Positions 19,900 through 33,016 of a stretch of 64,000 bases of DNA are shown piece by piece (within the stretch, counting starts at the first letter, position 1; each line of letters opens with the position of its first letter). The DNA is from Vitis vinifera (lineage: Eukaryota > Streptophyta > Magnoliopsida > Vitales > Vitaceae), in NCBI RefSeq assembly GCF_030704535.1, contig NC_081823.1:838501-902500 (forward strand). Direction: 5' to 3'. Under the pieces are notes generated by a model. The model did no database searches, had not been told where the DNA came from, and was given only the letters and a program-made list of their open reading frames with translations. Both the position numbers and the translations under genes were made by a program.

Positions 19900-22190
19900 T
19901 AATCTAACCAACCCGAATCCAACTCAAAAAAATGCAAGCTTTGGTTGACTGATAATGAAAACATGAGGTATGCGAATATTATGAAAAATGATGCTTGAAA
20001 ACTATTTTGATTTGAATATGTGCAGATTCTTGTGTGAATGGAGTGGTTCGAGTCAACACAGAGACAAGGATTCAAATATAGAAAAATAAAATTCTGGATG
20101 ACACTTACTAACGTTGGATCCATGTTCTTCTCTTCTCTCTCTGGTGTTAATTGTTGATCGTCTCTTCGAATTTTTTTTAGTATGAAAAAAAGGATGTAAT
20201 TTCAATGTGGAAAAAATGATGAAGGGAAAAAGAGAAGAAGTTGGTAGATAATTGTGATAAAGTTAAAAAATCTATGCATTTAATTAATTTTTAAAATATG
20301 TGAAAATAATTTATCAACAAACTATTCTTAAAATTCTCAAATTCAATTTAAATTATCTTATGTAATATAATTAAAATATAATTCATAAAAGTTTTATATT
20401 TAAAATTATAAATTTAACCCTTTTTATTAAAAAAAAAATAATGATGGAATCATAGAAAATAATTTACAAAAGTTTTGTACATTTAAAATAATAAATTCAA
20501 TTATTCATATTAACTTTAAATTTCATATTAAAAAAAGTTAAAATATGAAAATAAAAGGATATGATATAAATATAATGATTAAAATTATTTCTTAGTATTT
20601 TATATTTCTAAAAGTTACTATAATAAGTTAAAAGAATTTATTTGAAGTAATCATAAATAGAAAACTAAAAAATTTAGATGTTTAATTAACTTTAAAAATG
20701 TTTGAAAATAATTTATCAATAAATTATTCTTAAAACTCTCAAATTTAATTTAAATTATTTTATTTAATACAATTAAAATATAATTCACAAAAAAATTATC
20801 TATTTAAACTAATAAATTCAACTATTTATGTAAACTTATATAAAAAAAATGTAATGATACATTAATTTTTAATATTTTAAGTTTATAAAGTTATCGTTTT
20901 AAAAAAAAATAAAGAAAAATCTTATATTATTATAATATATTACTATTTATTATCTATTAATATAATATTATAGGATAATATATTATTATATTTTATAAAT
21001 GTTTATTTACAAATATTATTTATTGATAAATATCAAAATTTTAACTAAATTATTTATATATCATGGAAATAACAAATTTTTATGGATAATTAATTTAAAA
21101 ATGGAGATCAATTTTTATCTATTTATTTTACCGAATCATCAAAATAATTTCGATTTATATTCTTTAAATAAAATAGTGATAAACTTAAAAGTTTAAATGA
21201 TTTAACAAAAATATATGACGTATAATATAGATATAGAAATTAAGTTAATTATTTAATTATAAAATATAAATTATTTAAAGAAATATAAAAAATAATATTA
21301 TATTATTATAATATATTATCTATTAATATAATTGTGATGCATTTTTCGTGTCGAGATTCACGTTTTATTTGAAATTTTGATTTTTTTTATTATTTTAAAT
21401 TGTTTTCTTTTTTTTTTAATAGAAAATTAGATGATGTTTATTTTTTTACTTAATTCTAAATAGAACCTTAATGCTTAATAGTGTTAAATATTAAGTATTG
21501 GTTTTTATAGTATTTTATTTCTATTAAGTATTAAAAAGTAAAGAAAAATCAATACGTAATTTTTTCTATTTAGAAAAAAGCTATATATTTTGATTTCTTT
21601 TATTTAATAAAAAATTTATAATAAGTTATAAAAAAGTAAAAAAAAAAAATCATGAAAATAAATTGTTTTCACCAAAAAATAAAAAAAACAAACACCAGGT
21701 TATAATGATAAATGAAAGACTAAAAGTAAAATAAATATAAATAACAAATTCATGACTTTTACCAATTATAGTGAAAAAAAAATTATTTACCCTTAAAAAT
21801 ATCTTTTCAAACATTAAATGATATTTTTGGATTCGTTAGAGTTATAGTAATAATTTTAAGTTAGAATTTCTTTTTTTTTGATTTAAATTCTAAATCACTA
21901 TAAAGAAAATTCCTTATTCAATTTTATCCAACATAATAAACTAAATAAATTTATTTTAAAATATTAAATTATTGATATTTTATGAATTTAATGTCTAGAC
22001 TTATGGTGAATAACAAAATATGAAAGATATGATTATAAAAAAAGAAATATTAACGGAGATTAAATCACGAAATCAACATCACCATCACTTTCATAAAGTA
22101 ACTAAAGCTACTTTAAAATCTCATTTTGTTACGTGTCTGAGTTTCCATGCCATAAATTTCATGGGAATTCATCCTTAAATTCATTTGAAT
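19900..22190. other. AT-rich spacer across the duplication junction
   Basis: Contains the end of unit 1 and the start of unit 2. There are long A/T runs and a direct repeat of ~140 bp (about 20280-20395 and 20682-20822). Small open frames here are A/T-driven; no gene is supported. Confidence 0.6.
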
Positions 22191-22191
22191 T

Positions 22192-22198
22192 TATAAAA
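22192..22198 (+). promoter_or_regulatory. TATA box of RLK-2
   Basis: TATAAAA in a block shared with the RLK-1 promoter (1640-1920 against 22090-22367). Confidence 0.55.
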
Positions 22199-22367
22199 TA
22201 ATAATTTAATGAAAAAGGAAAGTAATGCGCAGCCATGAACGTACCTTCGTGTGGTTGAACATTCAAAGCTTCTCCTCTTTAAAAACCTCCCTTAAACCCC
22301 TCTCTCCCACTCATTCAATTCAGTGTAAAGCGAACCAGTCATTCAAGAGTTGCTACAGAGGGAATCC

Positions 22368-25300
22368 ATGGATTCTTCGTTTCTTCTCCTCTTGTTGTTT
22401 CTGAGTTTCTTCTGTTTTTCTGAGTTCACATCCCATGCTGCACGTATTCCAGACTATGAAGGTATCACCACTGTAATCTCACTTTTTCTTTCCGTTTCTG
22501 GGGAAGATGAAACTTGGCTCTTGTGTAAAATTTGTTGTTGTTAAAGAAATCTGAAGAAAAAGAGAAGTAAATTTGGTCTTTTCGAGGTATCTGTGCTTTG
22601 TTTAATACTTCACTGCTATAATTTTTTGGAATCTTGTGGATTTCTCATGGTTTGGGATCTGAGAATTTTGATATCTCTGTTTGTCTCACAGTTGTTTAAA
22701 TTTTATCATGCTCTGGGAATTCTTATGGAAACAGAAAAGCAGGCATGTCAGATTATGTTTTATTTTATTTTTTTAAAATTTTCCTCTGCTTTCTCTGCTA
22801 CCAAACGTTGGCGTATATCATTCTGCTGGAAAATTCTTTGTGCCACTGCGCCATAGCGAATTTTTTCATCTAAAACAATAGGGTATCTTAAAAATATATA
22901 AAGTTTTAATTAATTTAATTATATTTGATTTTCTTTAGTATTTATACACTAAAAACAAATATGAGAAAATAATTTTTATTAGCATTTTTTTTCTTATTAG
23001 AAAAAAATCAATTTATTTTAATTATCCCACTATGAAGGTAGATATGGGAAGAAAAGATTGTGAATAGCTTTTGGATCGAGTCCAGAGTTATCCATGCATC
23101 ATTGGACAAAGATTTAAAATACAGATATTTATTACCATGGAGGCAATTCCATTTGATTAAGGAAAATACAGATATTTATTTTAGTATTTCGACTTTATTT
23201 ACATTGAATTATTACCTATATTGTCAGGAAATGGTAGAAAAAGAAGGACAAGGAACAGAATGGAATGAATAGCTTTCATTCAGTACCATGTCCACTTGAA
23301 TTATCGGACCATATTGAAGTCATCTCCAAGTCAGTCTCAGGTGACAGGTCCACTTGCTGGACTTTGGGCGCACCTGGATTAATCTTTAGGCCCACCAATT
23401 TGTCTTGATTTCATGGTTGTCTGGAATAAGGATATCGGGTTGCGTGTAGAAAATTCGATGAGTTACGGATTCTTGTTGATTGGTGGTGATATCAACTGGT
23501 CTTCAAAGTCAAAGGCAGAAAAAGAACGTTGATATGGACAAGTCTTGACCATATGAAATGCATCTTTTGGACTAAAAATACATGTACCTTTGTCTTTTGA
23601 AAATACTAATGAAAAATAGGCCGTATTTTGTCAATTGTTTTTTAAAATAATTTTTTTGTTCTTCAGGAAAAAATGAATAAGAAAATGTCTTTTACAACCA
23701 GAAAATAAAAAATGGAAAATAAATTTATGTTTTTAAAAACTAAAAATAAGGTATTTGTAGAAAATATCTTTTAGTATTTTCACTTGTTTTCTAATGATGG
23801 TTTTAAAAACTAATTATATAAATATAGAAAATAATTAAAAATAAAGTGCTATAGATAAAAATTATTTTTAAAATATAAAAATATATGTTAAAAAAAATAG
23901 AGAAACTATTTTTCAAAATTATTTTCGAAAACACTTCCCAACCAAAGCTTAGTTTTTGAAAAATATTCTATGATGATTTGTTAAAACAAAATTTTTCTTT
24001 ACAACTTAAAATATTTTTAATCTGTTTTCTATGTTTTTAAAAATAATTCTGAAAAATAGTTTTTCTCTTATGTTTTGTAAAATAAAAATTTGTTTGGAAA
24101 TTTAAAATATTTTAAACCTATTTTTTATTTTTTAAAATAACTTTTATATATAGTGCTTCATTTTAATCACACTCCATAGAGTTGTTATTGATTGTAGAGG
24201 ATTACACTTCATAAAGTTGTTATCATTAGTCATTCTTTTTCTATACATTTATAAATCCTTATAACTGATCATTTTGTATCTACTCTGTAACAGTGCAAAC
24301 TCTTAAAACAATATCCACAAAGCTAAACTACAAATATTGGAACATAGGCCAAGGCTCATGCAGTGGAGGTTTCAACCGAGCCATCGATGATAATAGCTAC
24401 AGCAATGTCACATGCAACTGCACCTTCAACAAAGGAACTGTTTGCCATGTCACAAACATGTATGATTTTCTTTTCTTGTTCTTCCCTGACATAATACATA
24501 TATAAAAAATTCAATCCATTAGACTAATGGAAAAGTAATTGCATGAGTATATGGAATGGAATGTTAGTTGCTTAATGTTAATAGGAAAGAACATGACATC
24601 TTTGGATTACAGAGACATTATTTTTCCTTTCTATCTCTTTGCAAGGCCATTTGATTTGTGTGCTTTGTTAAATTCCCATTGCATTCATGTAATAAAACCT
24701 TTTTTTTCATGCAGAATGAATTGCCCAAAGTCTAGTGAATGAAAGCCTTGTCTTTGTTTTATATTGATTTAGTTTCGATCTCTTGAACCTGATTTGCAAA
24801 TGCCTTGTTTCCATATCAATTATCATATGTTAGTGAGCAATTAATTATGTCATTAAGTCCACTTTCTAGTGGCTGAATGAAATGGCCCAATGCAACTAGA
24901 GCTTTCTTGTGGATTTTCACTTGTTCATAATGCCAAGTGCTAAAGGGTAAATGTTGGTTCCCACACTATTCGATCAAAGCTTTAAATGATTGTTTACATT
25001 GATTACTAGGTTTCCTACCATAACTTAGACCTTTTCCACTTTTGAAGATAAAATTGAACGTCTAATTTTTATTATACATATTATAATATATGGTTAAAAG
25101 AACACTTTGCAGATCGATCTATAAAAGAATTGATATGGTTTGATTCCTCAATTGAATCAATAGTATCTCTAGAGTCCAATTCTTCCCAACACTATGCGTG
25201 CAAAGAGAAAAAGTAAAGACTACCATTAAAGCAGTCCAAACAAGACTTAGAGTGCGTTTGAAAGTGTTTTTATTTGAAGTATTTTTAATTTAAGTGTTTT

Positions 25301-28300
25301 TGAAAGAATCACATATCAAATACTTCTCCAAAAGGTACTACTAGTGATTTTTCAACTTTTTAAAAGTACTTACCGAATTTTGCCAAACGCCTTATTTTTC
25401 TTTACAAACGCCTTTTATGCTAAAAGTGCTTTCTCAAATAGTGGAATCAATAGCAAAAGTCAAAAAAGGATTATGACCAACTACATTGATGAACCAATCC
25501 TATAAATCCACTTATGATAAAACAAGCCCTTATAGGATTTCTAGTAGAGTCAGAAAACATTAAGCAGAAGCACAATATGCTTGGATATGAGAACTTTAGC
25601 CTCACTACCAAGTCTAATTATTTTGTTATATGTCAGTTGTACTTTTCCTTTTCTTATTTTTTGCTTCCTTTTGTGAATTACAGCCAGCTGAAGGGTCTTG
25701 ATTTGGATGGAACTTTACCTGATGAGTTTGGAAATCTTTCTTATCTGCAAGAACTGTAAGTGACATGTTTCTCAACATTGGGAAGTCAATGGACCAAATT
25801 TGCCTTGATGTTTCATTGGGTTTTTCAACTTATCAAACAAATTTCTTAACTCACCAATACCTTAATCCCTACTACATGGGGTTGCAGTTTCACTAAACTA
25901 TAGAGGTTAGTTCACTTATGATGTGTTTGAATATCCCATGAAATTAAGTTAGACCATTGTGTTTCAAATAACATTCAAAACAAGTCCATTGCGTTTACTG
26001 TAGTATTTACATGATTTTATTGCCTTTTAAAATAAATAATAATAATAACAAGTGCAGGCAAAGATTAAAACAAATGATCTCATTTCACTTTTGTTGTGGT
26101 GATTACCAACTTTTGTGATTTCTAGTAATAGTAATAGACTGGATAAACTGTCATGGGGCAGCCCAATATAGCATGAAAATTATTTGATCATCATCATCGG
26201 ATTCGGTTTTTGATATTGTACAGTCATCTCCAGTATCTGACTTGAACCCAAATGAGGGATTCTTCTTTTATCCGGTGACCATGTAAAATTAAGATATACT
26301 AAGGGATTCTTTTTTACTAAAACAGTGATCTCTCCCGAAACTATATCAATGGATCGATCCCTACAAGTCTTGGTCAGCTTTTTCTTACCATTCTGTAAGT
26401 TCTGATTAATTGCATTTGCACTTGTGAGGTGAGGATCTTGTTTTCCAGTAATTTACTAAGTACTTCATAGTTGGGAAAGTTTAACTTTTGGTACACTGCA
26501 GCGCTCTTCCTGGAAATAGAATCTCTGGGTCGATTCCTCATGAAATCAGTAATATCAGTACACTTGAGGAGCTGTAAGTCATGAAATGGAGTTGAATGTC
26601 TATTAGAGAAATTAATTATGCCCAACCTTGATTATAAATCCAAATTTTCTTTTCCAGGGTCTTGGAAGCTAATCAGCTTGGAGAACATCTCCCTCCAAGT
26701 CTTGGAAAGTTGAGTCATTTAAGGAGACTGTAAGAATGCTGTTCTCATCCCATTCCTTGTATGCATATTAATTATTCATTTCTTTTATTTCAAATAATCA
26801 CTAAGTCCTTATATTCTGGTTGTAGCCTGCTTAGCTGCCAAAATGCCCAAAATCAATTTGAGGAAGCTAATTTTTTGAGTCAAAGACTTTTATAATGCAT
26901 TTTGTGTGATGAAATGACTCATGGATATGGTGAGTGTATATTGGTTGAGTTCATTTTCAGTTGCACGATTGCTTATTTTTTAGTTCATTTACTTCGAGTT
27001 AATGAAAATAATGGGAAGATGGATTTTCATATATCTGAAAGTGCAATCTACCTTTTTTGTTCCTTTATCTCCAGGGTGAATCATGAGAAATATTTATAAC
27101 CAAGAAGACAAATATAGGCGAACATGGCTATGAACTAGGCGGTTTTTATGGACTGACAGATGGAAATTCATATAGGCTATATCTATTTTTCTAACATTAA
27201 GAAACCGAGTTTAGTATTCATTAATTCATCCTATGATGAAATGGAGATGTCGAGCATGATTTGTAATGCTTCATAGAGAATAGAAGTAAAGATGATGAGG
27301 ACTAATCTGCTGGGTATTTACACCTTGTGCTTTTAATGCCAAAAGTTCATGATTTGGGAAGTTACTTTGTTTGGAGGGTGATTAACATTGTTGGGGAATT
27401 ATTTTTTCTTAATGTTTTCAACAAAAGACTTTGCATTGACCCTCTATTCTGGTTGTGTTGTCTAATTACTATTTCCAGGGAATTCATCTGTTTTTTTTCT
27501 TTTGGTTCTCCTACAGTGTTCTTTCTGCAAACAATTTCGTTGGAACAATACCAGAAAATTTTCACAATCTGAAGAACCTAACTGATTTGTAAGTGGTATA
27601 ATTATATGGACATTTATCCTTTTATGCAAATTTAGAAATTTCTGAACTCCGTGTACCATTTGCAGTAGGATAGATGGGAATAATTTATCTGGGAAGATAC
27701 CAGATTGGATTGGGAATTGGACCAAACTTCAGAAACTGTGAGTATTATACTTCATTTCATTTATCTGCCAATTTGTCCACTGAGAAAAATTCCATACAAG
27801 CTCAGTTAAATTCTCTAGTTATCTATAAAGATATTAAACTGTTGCAGGTATCTGCAAGGCACATCAATGGACGGGCCCATTCCTTCTACTATATCCCAGT
27901 TGAAAAACTTAATCGAGTTGTGAGCATGTGTTCCACTATCTGATAGTTGCTTTATTCAGTTCATGATGTTATCCACGGTTAAAATTGAATTCATAGAAAT
28001 ATAAGCATGTAATTTGTTTTGTTGTATCTTAATCGTCAGGTTAATATCTGATTTGAGTGGACCGACTACATCTTTCCCCAATTTGAAGGATATGAAAAAC
28101 TTAAAAATATTGTGAGTTGAAGATAGATATACTTCAGGAATCATTGACAAGCTGCAGTCTCAAGTTATCCACTTTATGTTCCATTGACTTATCAAGATGT
28201 TTTACTCATTTGTGTTATGCAGGGTGATGAGAAATTGCTCCATTACAGGTGAAATCCTAGAAGACATTGGATATATTGGGAGTTTAAAACTTTTGTAAGT

Positions 28301-31300
28301 TTTTTTGAATGGACATTCTTAGAGATGTTCTTGATTTTCTTCATTGGTATATATGTATATAAGAAGAAGAAAAATATAATTCTCCTATGGCATACAATCA
28401 GTAAATTACATGGTTATATCGACACAACTTTTCTGATTCATGTTGAAATTTTTGCTTGCAGAGACCTGACCTTCAACAGACTGAATCATACAATTCCAGT
28501 GAGCTTTAAGCAAGAAAAGAAGGAGAAAATAAAACTCGATTTCATGTAAGTTAGATACTTGTAATAAAGTACAAGTCTAAATATCCAGAAATCTACATTT
28601 TATTTGCTCCTTAACCAGTCATTTTTATCCATTAATAGCTTGTTTAATTATAACTGAGATATGGTGCTATCTATGTACACAGGTTTCTCACCAACAACTC
28701 ACTGACTGGAGAAGTGCCCAGCTGGATAATATCAGACGCTGAAAACAAAATGTTGGTATTTCTCAGTCTCCTGTTGTTCTGATTTGGCTATGAAATCATT
28801 CATGTAATGTGCAATGTTACATACACAAGTGGTCTCTTTTTAGCAGTGGTTCTTTGAAACCAAATTAATATTTCAATCTTTCATTCAATCAAGAAATAAA
28901 ACACCAACTCCATTTCAATCTCGGTTGCAGTGATTTATCTTACAACAATTTTACAGGGCCGCACCTTGATTCTTGCAAAAACCAAGTGTAAGCTTTCTTC
29001 CTTCCATTATTTGTACATTTGGTTCTGTTTTTCCCTCATCTTCTTGAAACATTTTTTCACAACTCCACAGGAACTTGGTTTCCAGTTATGCATCTTCAGC
29101 AAGAAACATGTAAGTTCTTCCAACCTTGTTTTACATGTGCATTCAGCATTAGAATTATAAACAAGAGACTGAATCAAAGTTCAACTTTGTAGGACCCCTT
29201 GGTGCTTACAGAAGGATCTCCCTTGCTCTGGAAAAGCCAAATGTAAGCTTTTGTAACCTATTGTACTCTGTTAGTATGAAGTGGCAAATAAGTTGAATCT
29301 CTGGCATGATTCCAATTACATTTAATTGCAGACTATTCCTTGTATATCAATTGTGGAGGAGAGGAAACAACTTTTAAAGGGAAGACATATGAAAAAGACA
29401 ACAATGTTGAGGGTGCGTCACAGTTCTTTACTGATGGTATAGACAAATGGGCTTATAGCAGTACAGGGGCTTTCATAGGTAACCAGGGTGGTAGTCACCT
29501 AGCCAAAAACACATCTGCTTTGAACTCAGAGGATGCAGAGATGTACCAAACTGCTCGTCTTGCTCCCATCTCACTCAAGTATTATGGGCTTTGCTTGCGA
29601 AAGGGCCCTTATAAAGTGCGACTCCAATTTGCTGAAATCATGTTTTTTAGTAACCAGACATTTGGTAGCCTTGGGAGGCGCTTGTTCCACGTTTCAATTC
29701 AAGTGAGTGAAAATATCAATTTCTTTATCTCTATTCCAAATATGTAAAGAACTGACTGTACTTTTCTACAGGGGAATGTAGTTTTGAAGGATTTTAATAT
29801 CATGGAAGAAGCTAAAGGTGCTGGTAAGGGCATTTATAGGGATTTTGATGCCTCTGTTGATGGTAGCACTCTGGAGATCCACTTATACTGGACAGGCAAA
29901 GGGACTAATTCCATTCCGGATGAAGGTGTATATGGGCCTCTTATATCTGCTATTGCAGTGACACCAAGTGAGCTTATCTCATATTCCAGGTTTTACTACT
30001 TTTCTCGCCACTAGCTTGTCATGGTGTTATATATCTTACTGTTCTTGTAGAATTCAATCCCAACCCGGGGCTGTCTGTTGGAGATATCATCGGCATTGTG
30101 ATACCTTCATGTGTGGTCCTCGTATTGATTTTGGTACTCCTACGAATGAAAGGCTACTTAGGAGGAAAAGACCTTGAAGATAGAGGTGAGATTAATCATG
30201 CAGGAAATTTGTGACTGTAATGCCTTATCTCTTTGAAATTGTGACAATACTTTGGAAATATTCGATACTCTCTGTGCTTGTTTTTCACCAATTTTATTTC
30301 ACTTGTTACAGAACTACGTGAGCTAGGGATGCAAACTGGTTATTTTAGTTTACGACAGATCAAAGCTGCTACCAATAACTTTGACTCTGCAAATAAGATT
30401 GGTGAAGGTGGATTTGGGCCAGTCTACAAGGTAGTTACAGATTTGGATTTTCCTTTAACAACTGTATGCTAAAGCAGTGATTAAGAGGGAAATGCAATAC
30501 TTTTCTGCAGATATCTCACATCCTTACATTATCTGAGTTCTTGATCCAAAATTTTGTCCTGCTTGATCTTAGGGTGTACTGTCAGATGGTTCAGTAATTG
30601 CTGTTAAGCAGCTCTCTTCTAAATCAAAGCAAGGGAACCGAGAATTTGTAAATGAAATAGGCATGATATCTGCCTTACAACACCCAAATCTTGTGAAGCT
30701 TTATGGCTGTTGTATTGAAGGGAACCAGTTGTTGCTCATATACGAATATTTGGAAAACAATTGTCTTGCACGTGCACTTTTTGGTAAATGCTTCACTAGA
30801 ATTTTGTATTCCATTTTATTATATTTCAACAATGAATATTATGACTTAAGCCTTTCCCTCGACCACTTGTAGGTTCCGAAGAACAGCGGCTAAATTTGGA
30901 CTGGCCAACTAGGAAGAAGATATGCTTGGGGATAGCAAGGGGATTGGCATATCTTCATGAGGAGTCAAGATTGAAAATTGTTCATAGAGATATAAAGGCA
31001 ACAAATGTGCTGCTTGATAAGAATCTAAATGCTAAGATATCTGACTTTGGCTTGGCTAAGCTGGATGAAGACGAGAACACCCATATCAGCACACGGATAG
31101 CTGGAACGATGTGAGTGTTTTTGCTCATTTCCTCCTTTTATTAGCTTCCCTATATCAAATTTGTATATGATATAAGACTATGACTTTGGCACTGAAAATG
31201 TGGAGATTAATTTCTTCTATGCATTTGAATCCATGTCAGATAAATAAAAAAATTGATACAATGAGATGGAAGTGACCTTGATTGATAGAAAACTTAATCG

Positions 31301-32382
31301 ACCACTAAAGTATGGAATTTCCAACTAGCAGTTCTTTTTGCCATTTTAGGTTTAAGAAGCTCATTCACTTCATTGTTTATTCTGTAAAGTCGATTATTGA
31401 AACAGTTCTAGAAAGGTCCAACTATTATTGAGAATTTGTTGCTACAAAATCTGAAGTATCAGTGGCTTCCAGGCATAAGTTGTCATATGAACCTCAAAAG
31501 GAAATGGGGTGATCCTCTTTTTGTGGTTTTAGAGAAGCAGAATTTAGTAAGACTGTCGAGTTTCTGAAGTGGGTTTCATGCATATCCAGAAAATTTTTCC
31601 TCTCAAACATGGTTGATTGATTCTTCTTGTCCTCTTTTTAACAATAATTTTGTGCATATATTGATTATATGTATAGCACAAAACTCACCACTGAGTTTCT
31701 GATTTTTCTTCAGAGGATACATGGCTCCTGAATATGCAATGAGGGGTTACTTGACCGACAAAGCAGATGTTTACAGCTTTGGAATTGTTGCTTTAGAGAT
31801 TGTCAGCGGAAAAAGCAACACCAATTACAGGCCAAAGGAAGAGTTTGTTTATCTTCTTGATTGGGTAAACAATTGCTTCTTGCTCATCCTTTCTGCTTTA
31901 TCTTTTCTGACCATATGTGCTTATAATGAAAAACGTGTTTCGGGTTTTACATTGGATTGCAGGCTTATGTCCTGCACGAGCAGGGAAACCTTCTGGAGCT
32001 GGTGGATCCAAGTCTTGGATCAAACTATTCAGAGGAGGAGGTGATGAGGATGCTGAACTTGGCCCTCTTATCCACCAACCAGTCTCCCACTCTCAGGCCA
32101 TCCATGTCCTCTGTGGTGAGTATGCTTGATGGCAAAATTGCAGTCCAAGCACCAACGATCAAGCATGATTCGATGAACCCAGATATGCGATTCAAAGCCT
32201 TTGAGAAGCTCTCACTGGACAGCCAGTCTCATGTCTCAGCATTCTCTGTAGACAGTCAGGACCAAGGCAGCATATCAGTTGATGGGCCATGGGTTGATTC
32301 CTCAATTTCCCTCCATAGCAGAGAAGAAACAAGGGGATTTCCTTCATCGAGCGTGCTTCTTACAGGACACCAAGATCTTTAG
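22368..32382 (+). CDS. RLK-2: LRR-malectin receptor-like Ser/Thr kinase (LRR-VIII-2 type)
   Basis: 1014 aa, close copy of RLK-1 with the same 24 exons: 22368-22461, 24294-24459, 25684-25755, 26326-26394, 26502-26573, 26658-26729, 27517-27588, 27666-27737, 27848-27919, 28040-28111, 28223-28294, 28462-28545, 28683-28751, 28931-28987, 29071-29109, 29193-29242, 29332-29702, 29772-29967, 30051-30185, 30312-30430, 30573-30783, 30873-31110, 31714-31864, 31963-32382. Frame is open throughout. Signal peptide, LRRs, malectin domain, membrane helix, and a kinase with [21 protein letters not shown] and APE are all present. Differences from RLK-1: exon 16 keeps the Cys (WCLQKDLPC), the membrane segment carries an Asp and a Pro ([10 protein letters not shown]), and a TAC-to-TAG change ends the tail six codons early. 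The exon-13 donor is weak (GTTGGT). Confidence 0.92.
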
Positions 32383-33016
32383 AGTATACATTTGGACTGA
32401 TCAATAAAAATGAGGTATACTAATAATACTTCCAAGTTGTTCTTGCTTGAAGTTTTCTGAAAACTATTTCGATTTGATTCTTGAGGAAGTAGAAACAGAA
32501 ATAAGTATATTTTGTTGTATGGTATATTTTATGATTAGAATTGTATTTTAGAATTTCTTTTTTGATTAGAAGTAAGATACAACTCCAAAGGTGTTGCAGG
32601 AAGCAAATTCTATTTAGTTAACAATTTAAAAATATTAAAAGTATTCCTAGTTTTTTCTTAAAGGGATTTTTAAAACACAGTTTGAAAGTCAATATTTGAA
32701 CTAATCGAGAGTAAATATTTTTACACAAAATATTCAAACTTGCATGGTTGAATTTTAATTTTTGTCTTGGTTATAAATTTTCTTGGAAATTATCTTAAAA
32801 TTCAATTATATGCTTAACTTTTGTAAAGTAATAATTTAATGGAGAAAAATAAAAAATAAATAAATAAGCACAAGCATGTACTTACAATTAATTGCTGTGG
32901 CCCAGCTTCTCTTTGTCATAAACCCCACTTCCTAACTCATTCCACTCCCACTTCCCACCTCATTCAACTCACTATGGAGTGAACCAGCCAATCAAGAATT
33001 GCTGCAGAGAGAATTC
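32383..33016. other. Spacer between RLK-2 and psi-2
   Basis: 3' untranslated region of RLK-2 and leader of psi-2, aligning to 12302-12903. Nothing else seen. Confidence 0.6.

Noticed and set aside
28751-28760. Weak exon-13 donor (GTTGGT) in RLK-2 as a sign of a broken gene
   Set aside because: The frame, exon length (69 bp) and all other junctions are kept, and RLK-3 uses a similar GTTAGT, so it is probably still spliced.
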